Source: Thecamonas trahens ATCC 50062 (taxonomy: Eukaryota > Apusozoa > Apusomonadida > Apusomonadidae). From it: a stretch of 64,000 nucleotides of DNA. The position numbers and the translations under genes were made by a program. The DNA lies in assembly GCF_000142905.1 (NCBI RefSeq), contig NW_013657639.1, forward strand, positions 208,976 to 272,975, in the 5' to 3' direction. Below the pieces are notes generated by a model, which searched no databases, was not told where the DNA came from, and saw only the letters and a program-made list of their open reading frames with translations. Positions 35,103 through 46,900 of this stretch are shown here, piece by piece. Every line of letters starts with the position of its first letter. The first letter of the stretch is position 1.

Positions 35103-38100
35103 ATGCAACCCGGTATGTCCTTCCCCTTCCCCCCCCCTACCCCCTCTTCTCCCTTGCCCCCCTCCCCTCCCCTTTCCCTGTCCCACCTTCTGCCAAGTCT
35201 CACACATTTCCCTCTCCATTGACCCTCCCCCCCTTGCACCCCCCCCCCCTTCCTCTTACCACAGGTCGCCCAGGCCCCCCACCCTCTACTCGTCCTGGCA
35301 TGGGAGCTCCTCCTGCAGGCACTCGTCCTGCTCCTGCTGGGGCTCCTCCTCAAGGCCGTCAACCGCCTCCCTCCTCGACTGCTGCGCCTCCTACTGGTCG
35401 TCCTGCTGCTGGTGGTGGTCCGGGCCAGGTCCGCATGTTCAACCCAGCAGCTGCGGGTGCTTCCGCTGGTGCTCCCCGTGGCCGTGGTGGTCCGCCCACC
35501 CGTGGTCGTGGCGGCCCGCCCACTCGGGGTGGTCCTCCGACTCGTGGTCGTGGCGGTCCGGCTATGCGTGGACGTGGTGGACCGCCTACCCGTGGTCGTG
35601 GTGGTCCTCCGACACGCGGTCGCGGCGGCCCGCCTGCCCGTGGCGGTCGCGGTGGTGCACGCATGCCGCCGCCACCCACAGGCGCTGTCGCTCCGCCTGG
35701 CATGGAGAACTCCGAGTCGATTGTCGGCGGCGGCGTGCCGCTGTCGGTCGAGACTGCTGCCGACCCGTCGCGGGTCCGTATGGGCCCGCCGCCGACATCA
35801 GCCGGCCGCCGACTGGCGGTCCACCCCGCGCCGGCGGCCCGCCTCCTACCGGTGGCCCGCCTCCTACTGGTGGCCCGCCTCCTACCGGTGGCCCGCCTCC
35901 TACCGGTGGCCCGCCGCGCGCTGGTGGTCCGCCCCGCGCCGGTGGTCCGCCCCGCGCTGGTGGCCCGCCCCGCGCTGGTGGCCCGCCTCCCGCCGGTGGC
36001 CCGCCCCGGACTGCAGGCCCCCCCCGGACGGGCAACCCTGCGATGCGGCGGTACCCGCCCCCAAGCGCGGCCACGACTGGACCGCCGCCGGCTGGCAGCG
36101 GCCCAGTGGGCCCGGGCTCGAGCGCGGCGCCGCAGCCGCCGCACGCAGCTTCAGCTAGCAACGGACGGGCGTCGTCGAGCACCGGCCCGCCGACGGGCTC
36201 AGCCAACTTTCGGTTCGGCTCTGAGCAGCACGGCGGCGACGGAGTCCCGCGGCCGGTCAACGACGAGTTCATTCTCCCGCCTGACGATGTGGCGCAGCAT
36301 CCGTCGCTGGGCCCGATGTCGTCGGACCCGTTCCACTTCCGGCCGACCATCCACGCGGTGCCTGCGACCGAGGCTCTGCTCAACTCGACGGGCCTCACGT
36401 TTGGTGCTGTGCTCTCGCCGTTTGCAGAGAAGCCTGACGAGGAGGTGCCAACGGTACAGCAGACGCGTGCCGGGATTGTGCGGTGCCGGCGGTGCCGATC
36501 GTATGTGCATCCGTTTGTGCAGTGGCTCGACCACGGGCGCAAGTGGCGGTGCTCGGTGTGCCACCTCGTCAACGACTGCCCCGAGGCGTTCCGCGGGCGG
36601 GTCGACGAGCGCGGGCGACGGGTCGACGCGGCAGAGCGGACCGAGCTCTCGTGCGGGTCTGTCGAGTATGTGGCGCCAAAGGAGTACATGATGCGCGCGC
36701 CGCAGCCGCCGACGTACGTGTTTGTCATTGACGTGTCAGCGACGTCAGCGGCGTCGTCGATTCCCGAGGTGGTGGCTTCAACGCTCTCCAACTCGCTGGA
36801 GGACATCTATGAGGACGAGCGGGCGCTGGTGGCGTTTATCACCTACGACTCGAAGCTGCACTTTTACGGGCTCGACTCGGCGTTCATGCAGCCGCGCATG
36901 ATGGTCGTCTCCGAATTTGCCGACGGCGTGGAGCTCCCTGCGCCGACCCCGCGCATGCTTGTGCGGGCGTCTGAGGCGCGCGAGAACATCGAGCACCTGC
37001 TCGAGGGCTTCCCGACGATGTTTGAGGACAACCAAGACTCCGGCGCGGCGCTCGGGCCCGCGCTGCAGGCCGCGTTCTCGATGGTGGGCCACGTCGGCGG
37101 CAAGGTGCTTGTGGTGGCGGCCGGACGGCCGTCGGTCGGCGCCGGCGCGGTCAAAGCGCGCGACGAGCGCAAGGCCATCGGAACGGCCAAGGAGTCTGCG
37201 CTCCTCACGCCTGCTGACAACTTTTACAAGCTGCTTGCTGTCGACGCCGCGCCGCTCCACGTCTCGTTTGACCTGTTCATGCTCGCACAGCGGCCGTCGG
37301 AGCTCTCGACGGTCTCGTCGCTCTCGCGGCACACGGGCGGCAAGGTCTTCTTCTACCCCAACTTTTCGCTCTCCAAGGACGGCCAGCGGGTGTCGGCGGA
37401 CCTATCGGCGATGATTACGCGGCCGACCGGGTGGGAGGCGGTGATGCGGATCCGTTGCTCGCGCGGGCTCAAGATCACCGGCTTCCACGGACACTACTTT
37501 GCGCGGTCGTCAGACCTGCTCGCCCTGCCCAACGTGGATGCGGCGTCGACGTTTGGCGTCACCATTGCCATCGAAGACTCTGCACTCGAGGGCGCGCGGT
37601 CCAAGTTCTCTTACGCTACCATGCAGGCCGCGCTCCTGTACACGGCATCCAACGGCGAGCGACGCATTCGGGTCCACACACTGGCGCTCCCGATTGTGGC
37701 CGAGCTGCCAGCGGTGTACCAGGCGGCGGACGCGCCGTGCATGGCGGCGCTGCTCCTCAAGATGGCGACGCTCAAGGCTGAGTCGTCGACCATCGAGGAT
37801 GCGCGGTCGGCCATGCTCAACAAGATGGACGATATCGTCAAGTCGTTCAAGAGCCTCTCCAAGTCGGCCGGTGGCTCGGGCCAGCTTGTGCTCCCGGCCT
37901 CGCTCCGCCTTCTCCCGTACTACACACTCGCCGGACTCAAGAACCGGGCGCTGCGTGTCGAGGGGGCCGGCTCGGTCGACGGGCGGTCGTTTGCGCTCAC
38001 TCGCGCCCGCACTCTCCCGGTCCACTACCTTCTGCACACCATTGCGCCGCGGCTCTTCCGCGTCCAGCCCGGGCCGGTCAACCCGCAGCTGAGCAAGCTT

Positions 38101-38475
38101 CCGCTCACGCTCTCGCTCACCGCCGCGAGCCTCGGCTCGGACCACGTCATGCTCCTCGACACCATGTCGGCGCTCTGGCTCTGGGTCGGCCGCGACACGC
38201 CCGGCCCGGTCATCCGCGCAGTCTTTGGCATGGACTCACTGGCCTCGGTCGAGTCGACCCAGCTCCGCCTCCAGCCGCTCGACAACGATCTCTCTGCCCA
38301 CGTCTTTGCTATGATCTCGCTCATCCGCTCGCAGCGCGACGAGTACATGCCCGTCTACATCGTCAAGCAGGACGGCCGCTACCACGCCTCGTTTTGCTCG
38401 TTCCTCGTCGAAGACCGCTCGTCGTCGGTCATGGCCTATCCCGAGTACCTCCAGGCACTTGCCAAGAAGAAGTAG
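35103..38475 (+). CDS. SEC24: COPII coat subunit Sec24 with RGG-type N terminus (one apparent frame break)
   Basis: The cargo-binding subunit of the COPII inner coat at ER exit sites. Exon 1 is 35103-35112 (MQPG) and exon 2 is 35265-38475, with a C-rich intron GTATGT...ACAG. Adding one C at 35805-35806 joins GPPPTSAG to PPTGGPPRAGG and gives 1,073 aa. The N-terminal 300 residues are PPTRGRGG repeats followed by GGPPPT/GGPPRA repeats. The zinc finger is GIVRCRRCRSYVHPF...WRCSVCHLVND (Cys-x2-Cys twice). The trunk domain starts PPTYVFVIDVSATSAASS. Beta-sandwich, helical and gelsolin-like domains follow (TMSALWLWVGRDTPGP). The ending TVRSQRDEYMP-like block (SQRDEYMPVYIV) is normal for Sec24. Confidence 0.92.
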
Positions 38476-38577
38476 GAGTGGTAAAAGTGCTCCCACTGTT
38501 AGCTGTCGCCCACACACGCCTCCAGCTAGCCAAGCCAACCAGCACACACTCACCCACACCAAGGTCATCAGGGCAAC

Positions 38578-39540
38578 TCATTCGCATTCACTGTCAATGA
38601 GATCCAGCTCCTCCAGCAACGAGATCTCGGTCGGCGAGAGGGTGTGGGCCTTGAGCCGCGACTGCTGCTCGGTGAGCCACGAGTTAAGGACAGGCGACCA
38701 GGACCTGACGACAGCGGCAAAGGCTTGGTCGGTCGAGCCGACGAGGTCGCGGATGCGGAGCGCAAGCTCGTAGCACATCCACCAGGTCGGGCAGCGGGTG
38801 GCGAGTGGCGGAGCACGCGCCGACGCCGCGGTGGCCTTCGCCGGGGCGCCGCGGTGACGCGGGACGGCCGACTCAAAGACCGGCGCGGCGTCCTCACGAA
38901 CAAGCCTCCGCAGATGCTTGTGAACGAGCGACGGCGGCGAGAACGGCGGCGTGGGAGTCCGACGGAACGCCGGCGAGACTTCGGCGGCGGGCGTCATCCG
39001 CGGCAGCGCGACCTCCATGGCCAGCATCGGCGGCGGCGTGAGGCCACGGTGCTTCTTGGCTGGCGGACAGAAGCAGAGGGCGGCGGACGACGGCGAGTCC
39101 CAGTCGCCAGCCATGGATGCCTCGACGTCCGGATCGTCACACCCACCGGTGACGAGCCAGGGGTTGGACAGAGCGCGCTTGCGCGAGAGGACCGGCGGGC
39201 GCGGCTCAAGGTCGAGCGCCGGCGCCGACGATGCGGCCCGGACAAAGCCAAGCGGCGAGTCCGGACGAGCGAGGGCCATGCCGAGGACCGGCGCCGAGGC
39301 AAAGCGGGCAAGAGAACGGCGGGGACGCCCGCCACGTGACGGCTCGGCCGCACACACCTGCATGGCTGCCAGGCCGTCGTGCGAGGTCGGAAAGGCGTGG
39401 CCCGAACGGGTGGCGAGGCGAAGCGGGGCGGGAGAAGCGCGAGCCGCCGGTGTTCCGTGAAACGGGCGGGGGTGAGGGGCGGAGGACGAGGATTTGAGCG
39501 GCGGAAAGGTGGCCTGGACCATGGACTCTGTCCGGCGCAT
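38578..39540 (-). CDS. Hypothetical Ser/Pro-rich protein
   Basis: A 320-aa frame from the ATG at 39538-39540 (MRRTESMVQATFPP). Upstream codons in frame contain no ATG. Most of the protein is disordered and rich in Ser, Pro, Arg and Ala. It contains several TPP motifs (GLTPPPML, RTPTPPFSPPS) that could be proline-directed kinase sites. The last 80 residues look helical and folded (WWMCYELALRIRDLVGS, LSPTEISLLEELDLIDSE). No family is recognised. Its stop is 102 bp from the Sec24 stop (convergent). Confidence 0.55.
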   Translation of the reverse strand: MRRTESMVQATFPPLKSSSSAPHPRPFHGTPAARASPAPLRLATRSGHAFPTSHDGLAAMQVCAAEPSRGGRPRRSLARFASAPVLGMALARPDSPLGFVRAASSAPALDLEPRPPVLSRKRALSNPWLVTGGCDDPDVEASMAGDWDSPSSAALCFCPPAKKHRGLTPPPMLAMEVALPRMTPAAEVSPAFRRTPTPPFSPPSLVHKHLRRLVREDAAPVFESAVPRHRGAPAKATAASARAPPLATRCPTWWMCYELALRIRDLVGSTDQAFAAVVRSWSPVLNSWLTEQQSRLKAHTLSPTEISLLEELDLIDSECE

Positions 39541-40975
39541 GGTGGGACGGTCTTCCTGGACCGCTCTACCCCTTGGTTTGCCTGTACGCCCCGGGAAGCG
39601 GGGCCCCAGACGGGCGGCGAAAACCGACGAAATCTCGCCGAATTCCAAACACCGCCTTTTCCACACTCACCAAGCTTTCGCCAAGCACCACCTCCACGTC
39701 GAGCTCAGCCAAGAGCTTCGGCCACAGAGAGTGGGTGGGGGAGGGGAGGATGGGGATGGAGGGACTCTGCTTGGTTGTTTGAGAAACAACTAGCAAAGGC
39801 TTGCAAGGTGAATGCCGCGGTGAGACGCGGAGAGAGTGGTGTCGGTCCATCTCGCGCGACTTTGGTCCTCGAGCCTTACCTTGAACATGTTGTGCATTGT
39901 CGCGTCCTTCGTCGAAGCTGCCGTCGACGACCGACTCGCGTCACCATCATTGACCATGATTAATGAACGTCAAATTAATCGTTGCCCTCTGTCGTGTCAT
40001 CACACTTGCTCACAGTGGCTCAACCTTCGAAAAAGTATCGAATGGTAATGAATACCGGCGAAAGAAGCAACGATGGGTGTGGGCCGCAAAAAATGGCTGG
40101 CGTTACCAAATAGGGGCAAAAACCCTCATGGTAACACCGGGACTGGGAAATGGGTGCCGCTTCTTGAAATCAGGCCTTGGCTGCCGTGGAAGTGTGTCGG
40201 ATCTGGTTGCTTTGCCTGCATTCGAAGAGGTGGTGCCTGGTGAAGCAGAGGTGTGGCGTCCGGCTGTATTCCGGTCGACCAGCACCCCCACACACACACA
40301 CCCCGCCACTGCTACCGCTACCCAACACTTCCACTATCACTCTACTCTGAGGCATGCCGTTGCGAACGAGGCACAAGCGGGTGCTTCGCCGGGCGGTCTC
40401 TCGGCTTTTAGCCTACACCCTTGGTACGGGCCGGGCAGGAGGAAGGGGCCATGGATTGAATAAGTTGCGCANNNNNNNNNNNNNNNNNNNNNNNNNNNNN
40501 NNNNNNNNNNNNNNNNNNNNNNNNNNNNNNNNNNNNNNNNNNNNNNNNNNNNNNNNNNNNNNNNNNNNNNNNNNNNNNNNNNNNNNNNNTGGAAGGGAAA
40601 GTTGGTGGTACGGGCCGGGCAGGAGGGAAGGGGGGGGGGGGGGGGGGGGGGGGGAGGGAGGTGTGGTGGGACAGCGGACGGGGGAAGGTATGGGTATATG
40701 GACATAGACATACACTCACACATAGAATGAGGTCACATGGGATGCGGAATGGTTATGGGTGGGGGTGGGGGGGATGGTGTGGGGGTGTGGCGTCTGTGTA
40801 TGTGCCTGTCTGTTTGGACGGGGCGTGTGTGTGGGGGGCGTGTGGGGGGTTGGGCGGCGTGGGGCGACGCCGGTCACGGGGGGCATGGGCATGATGATAC
40901 TTCTGCTGCTCCCGGTCCTGCTACTGGTGCTTGGGCGTCTTACCCTCTTCTTTCGTGCCCTCGTCCATACTCTGC
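39541..40975. other. Long intergenic region with assembly gap
   Basis: A 1.4-kb interval upstream of the giant gene. About 39880-40160 is visibly less GC-rich than its surroundings, with AATTAATC and AAAAAA stretches. The gap 40472-40589 (118 N) is flanked by the same 21-bp sequence at 40422 and 40606. A long G run (about 40630-40653) and GTGTGG-rich sequence follow to 40870. An open frame at 39963-40463 has no protein character. No RNA gene seen. Confidence 0.5.
40472..40589. other. Assembly gap (118 N)
   Basis: A run of 118 N characters. Unlike the 100-N gap at 11022, its length suggests a size estimated from read pairs. The identical TGGTACGGGCC-type flank on both sides raises the chance that the two contig ends actually overlap or form a tandem duplication. 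Confidence 0.95.
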
Positions 40976-43900
40976 ATGTCTGGCGACACCACAGGTGCGG
41001 TGGCCACCACGCCTGAACATGTGGCCACTCTTGCCCAGGCCGCACGAGTCATCCTTCCCTATCAACAGCAACAGTATACCTCAAGTCAAGAGGCGGCAAA
41101 CCAGACGGAGCTGGCCTCGTCACTAAGCGGTGATGTTGGCTCAGGCTCGGGTCACTGGGACTCGCTGCGGTTCAACTCGGCACGGTACGGGTGTGACGGG
41201 CTTAACGGCGTCGTTGGCCGCGCGGAGATTGAGCTCTCCTTTACAGACTTTGTCGAGACGTTTGAGCCGGTGCTTGCGCCGGCATCGCCCGGCAGTGAAC
41301 CGAGCGCTATGACGGTCGAGCTTGTCTCGCTGCGGGTCCTCCACTCGCTGCGGCAGCGCGAGCTCGCGACCAGCTCGCCGTGTTCAGAGGCAGACGACAG
41401 CGTCCGCCACGATCTGGGGGCCATGGACGTCCTGGCTCTGCCGGCGAGTGTTGTGGCACGCATTGCGTCGCTTCTTCCGATCGAGGACCTGCTCACGGCC
41501 GGTGATGTGTGTCTTGCGTGGCGCGAGCGGTTCCGGTCCAACGACATCTGGCGCCAGGCGTGCCGGCTGGCGTGGGGCCGACTTCCAGCATGCGCCGACA
41601 ATAACGACGGCTCACTGGCTGCGGCCGCAGAAGCAAGTATTCGTGCGGCTGCCTCCCCGGTCGACGGCCTCATCCTTGCACTCGAGTACCCGGCGTCGGC
41701 TCCGCCCGACCCCGAGACGCTGTTGAGCGAACGAGACAGTCCTCAGCCGGTTCCGCGCGTTCTCGAACTTGTCTCTGGTGATGTCCTTGATCGACTCAAC
41801 GCCTATCTTCGCAAGCCGCAGCCGTCGCTGCTGGTCAAGCTACTGGCAACATACGCTGACGACGGCCAGCCCCAGGTGGCATCGGCGGCGATGACGTACG
41901 TTCTGCAGCAACTCAAGTTCCGAGCGTTCAAGTCTGCGGTCATGTCGTTTCTCCTCGACGACCTCACACCAACCCAGATTGGGTGGTGCGAGGCGTTCAC
42001 CCAAGCGCGAACCGCCGGTGTCGCCGCCGCGCAGTGGGAGGCCGACGCGCTCCTGCCGGTCTTTGAGACTGCACGGGCGGCGCTCAAGGCGTCCGAGGCT
42101 TCGGCGCCTGCGCTCCGCGCCCAGGTCGAAGCCCTTGTCGTGCCGCAGCATCGGGCGCTTGGACAAGTCCTTGTTCACCGCATCTCCGGCGTCCTGCCCT
42201 CGCTCTTTGCCTCGGTCGACCTCGACAGCGAGACCTCGCCGCTATTTGCGGCGCTCCACGGCGCGCTCGCGTCGCACCTCGCTGCCGCCGCTGCCCAGCA
42301 TGTTCCACTCGTCGACGTCACGCCGTTTAACGTCGACCGAGTTCTCACCGACCTCGTCGACTCGGGTCTCACCTCAGGCCAATTCTTTTCCACGCCGGTC
42401 GAGGTTCAATACGTGGCCCACCTCGTCATTGTGCACTTTCGTTTCGCGTCGGCTAAACGGCCGTCGCGGGTCACCTCGCTTCTCACCTTCAAGTCGAGCT
42501 CAAACACAGGCTCGGGCTCACTGGCGATGGCGGCAGCGGCTGCAGCTGCGGCGGCGAACGGCGAGGCGACGCTCACCCGCTCGCTGTCGTCATCGATCTC
42601 ACACACGACAAGCTGGAAGCCGACGCCGTCTCTAGACGTCATTGTGGGTGCGGTGCCAGACACTCTGCTCAACACCTTTGTCTGTGCGCTGCTGCAGATC
42701 CCGCTGCTTCGCGGCGAGTTTGTGAGGCGGCTCTCTGACGGGCGACGGGCGCTGGCCATCAACGCCATTCTCGCGGTTCTGGCCGCGCGGACCAAGGCCG
42801 GGGCGTCATCGTTGCGGGCGGTGCTCCTCCGGGGCTACTTTGCGCAGCTAAGTCTCGACCCGGCCAACGACCCTCGCGAGACAAACCTCGTCGAGCTCAT
42901 TGATGCCATCCTGCAGGCTATCGAGGCGGGCGCTCCAAGAGGCTCGACGCTCATGGCCGACATTGCCGCCGGCTTTACAGCGCTCGGTGCGTACTGGACC
43001 GGACCGCGGCTCAAGACCCTCTTCCAAGAGGTTGAGCGGGCAACAACGACGTTTGTCTCGGACTTTGTTCCCTCGTTTGTCTCGATGTGGCACACTATCC
43101 AAGACTTTCAACTCACCGACGAGGTCCAGCACGGCCTCTTGGAGCGCGACGGCGGCCTGTTTGGCTCGCTCACGGCCGAGGAGCGCCCGCTCCGTGAAGT
43201 GCTCGAGAGCCTGCTGGCCCTCCGGCTCCTGCTCTCGGCGGCGGTCATCGAGACCCACCGCAAGTCAGGCCTCCTCATGCACGCCTTTTCATATGCCAAC
43301 CGCATCAAGCAGCTCTGTGGGTTTGGCCTCCTCCTCTCGACAGTGGCCTCACTCGGCATCGAGGCCGACGACGACGATAGCGAGTGCTTTGGCGACGCCA
43401 ACCTGCTCAACCTTTTCTTTGACGTTGTGCAGAACCCGTCGGTTCTTCGCGACCCCGACGAGCTCGATGTCGCCTTTGTCTACCACGAGGCCGCCGCCTC
43501 GCTCGCCCGGCTGACAGAGCGGCAGGAAGCGCGCCTGGCGCAGGTCGTCAGCAGCGCCGAGGTTTCCGGTCCTGAGCTCAGCGAGCTTGTCCTCGCGTTT
43601 GAAGCCGACTCGGAGCAAGTGCTCGGGCTGAAGGAAGCGCTCGGAGTGGTGGTGTCGAATCCCGAACTGGCGCAGGGCCCGCTGGAGGAACTTGGCGTTG
43701 ACACAGGCGTTGTCCACAAGCGAGTTGTCGAGTGTGCGGTCCAGCTCGAGACAATGCGGGTCCAGGCGGAGAGCATCCAGGCGCGGCTGGTTGATGGCCT
43801 CCTGGCGTCGGCGCTGGTCGAGCTGGCGGGGCTCGGCCCGCTTGACCGTCAAGTCCGCGATTCGCTGGCAAGCGCGTCGATGGTCGCCGGCGAGGCAGAG

Positions 43901-46900
43901 GCGCTCAAGACGCTTGGTGAGTTTGTGCGATTTGCCGAGGTCTCTGCGCTCGGCTTGCTCCCTTTCCACTTGCTGGATCAGTGGCAGCAAACTGTGCGGC
44001 TGGCAGCGGCGGCGTACGCTGCGGTGGCAGCAATGGCCCTGGCGGACCATACTCTCGCGCTTCCGTTTCTCGCCTTCCGGTTCTGGATTCGCGGGGGGAG
44101 TAAGTGCGAGCTGGTCCTGGGCTCGCTGTCAGCCACCGTGCTGGAAAAGTGGCTCGAGGCGTACGAGGTGGGCCAGCTGGCGAGCTCCACGCGCGACGCG
44201 GTCGATAGTATCGTGACGGCCGAGGCCGAGCTCGGTGAGCTCAACACCCGGCTGGGCAATCTGCTCTCGCGGCGCTCCGATGTCAAGGGCTTTATGATGG
44301 CGTACGAGGGCTACGAGCTGGCGCATGCCCGTGAGCCCGAGCGGGCCGAGGCCAAGTTTGCAGCTCAGCGGGGCGCGGCGCTCGGCTTTGTGCAGAGCCT
44401 CGGTGGTGAGGGCGAAGGCGAGGCGGCGGTCCCGGTCTGGTCGCAGGCGGCCAAAACCCAGCTCGCGGCCAAGACAGCGGCGCTCCGCGAGACCAGCGTC
44501 GAGTGGGTCGAGTGCCGGGCCGGCGAGCTTGTGGCCCAGCGGGAGCGGTTCTTTAGCTTTCTCCGCGACGTTGTCTCGGTCCTTGACGATCTGCTGGCAT
44601 GCGAGCGTGCACGAGTGCGGCGGATGCGAATGCTCTTGCTGGATTTGACGTTCATGGAAGCGCGGGCGAATGGCATGCTTGACGCGCTGCCGCACCGATT
44701 GGCGGTGTGCAAGTCTGGGCTCTCGGTGGCCACGTTTAGCAATGAGAGCACAGCGGCGAGTGAGCTGCTTGACCCTGCGTGGCCGCTAGTCTCGAGTGAG
44801 CTCGGGCTTTCTGCACAGGCACCGCTTGTGGTGGAGCTCGAGCTAGTGACTGTGGACGACATGTGGTCGCGAGCGATGGGCGAACTTGCACGGCTCTCTG
44901 CCGAGATGGGCTCGTCGTGGCTAGGCAAGCTGGTCTCGGAGCTCGGTTCGCCGGTGAGCGTTTGGAACAGAGACGGGCGAGCCGGCCTCCTGGCGGCGAT
45001 CCGCAAGCTTGACGCAGCAGCCAATCGAGCGCCCAAGGCGCGGCGGACCCTGACGCAGCTAGCCGGGGAGTACCTTGCCGTGGAGCGGCAACTTCCCGCC
45101 GAGGCCGAGCCAGCAAGCCTGGCGCTGAGCCGAAGCGTGATGGTGACGAGCGAGCTCGGAGTGCGGCAGCTGTCGATCGAGCAGGCAACGGCGGTGTTTC
45201 ACTCGTTCCCGCTGGCCGACGACATCCGCCGAGTCGAGCCTGTCCATCACGGGCTACGGTACAGACCATCGCGGGCGCCGATGGCGCAGATGGCGGTCCA
45301 GCACCTGGGACGGCTGTTGTTTGGCGCCTCATCGCCGGTGGCATGGTCGACCGAGGTCTCGATCAGGACGGTTGGCAGCGATGAGGCGCGGGTCGAATCG
45401 CTCTGCGGCAAGCAGCTTGTGAGCCGCGTGGCCGGCATCGATCTGGCGCGCGCATTGCGATGGTACCCGCAGCTTGTAGATGCGATTGATATTGGGTCGT
45501 TCTCGCGAGCGTTTGTGATGTGTGTGCTGGCTGTACCCGACTCGCTGGCTGCCGGCCTCGTCTCGCTCCAGCTGTGCATGAGCGATGGCAAGCTGACGGC
45601 GTTTGTGGCGATTGACGATGCGCAGAGTGGCTTTTCCGGGCGCGGTGGGGTGCGACTGCGGTCGATCCTGCTCTGCATGCCGCAAATGCTTGCGGCGTTT
45701 GAGGCAACGACACGCGAGGTAGTGCTCGCGATCGAACCTGCGCTCTTTGTCCTTGAGTGGCTCGGGTTGGTGACCGGGGCCGCGGCGAGGGTCTCGAGCA
45801 CGTTGTGGGGCAAGCATAGTGCGCGGATGGTGTACTCTCGGCTAGTGGCGCTGCAGAGAGTGCTACAGGACGAAGAGTCGGCCTCCCACCTCGCTCTCCT
45901 CAACGCTGTCTCGCCGACCGTGGGCGCGCTGTACTCGGCAGCAATCGAGTCAGAGGAGTACACGTCCGGGTTCTCGGCGTCGCTGCCGGAAGCGCTGTAC
46001 CGGCGGTCGCGGTACTGGCCGTGGAGCGAGGGCGGTAAGGAGACGAGCAAGTATGAGCGTTTTACAATGGCGCGCGCGATTGAGGACTTGCTGCCGGTGG
46101 TGGACCTGAAGCTGCTGCGTCAGAGCGACGAAGAGCTTCTGCTCGATGCAGCACTCCGGGTGCCAGGCCTGACCAAGCTGACGCTTGTCGACCCAGGTGT
46201 GCCGCTGGGTAAGCTCGTGGAGGCTGTGGCATGGGCGCCGGAGCTGATGTGTGTGCGGTTGGTGCAGAGCACTGGGCAGGCGCCGCTGAAGTCACTGACG
46301 ACTGAAGGGCTGATGGCACTTGGTACGGCGGTGTCGCAGCTCGAGCTTGGCCTCCTTCCTGGGGTGGAAGTCGCAGATTGGCGGCGGCTGATCACGTCCG
46401 GAGTGGCGCTTACAATTGTACTTGGGGCCGAGGGCGACGGGTTCCGGATGTGTGGGTCGCCGCCAGAGGAGCTTGAGCTTTGGCGCGAGCTTGTGGGCGT
46501 GCAGATGTGGCTGCTGGAGCAGGGCAGTGATGCCGGGCTTGTGCAGGTTGTGCGCTCTGTGGCACAAAGTGTGGCAACCAAGCCTGGGGCGCTGGCTACA
46601 TTTCTGGCGCTGGAGGTCTCGCACGGACGGTCTGTTTTTGACTTTGCGGTGTACGAGAAGCGGAGCGGGGCTGTGCGGCGGCTGCTGGAGTTCTCGCCAT
46701 CGTTGACCTCGTACGACACGTTTGGCTACACGCCGCTGCATCGGGCGGCTGCGATGTGTGCGCCCGACCTTGTTCAGATGCTGCTGGAGGCGTACGCGGC
46801 GCGGTGTGGCAGCCACGTGAGCCGGCTGGAGTCACACTTTGCGTACGTGGGGCTCGCGAGTGGGGCGTCGGGAAAGCGGACGGCACTGCACTATGCTTGC

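Noticed and set aside
39963-40463. Plus-strand frame of 166 codons before the second gap
   Set aside because: The composition is not protein-like, it runs through CACACA repeats into the gap, and no family segment is visible.
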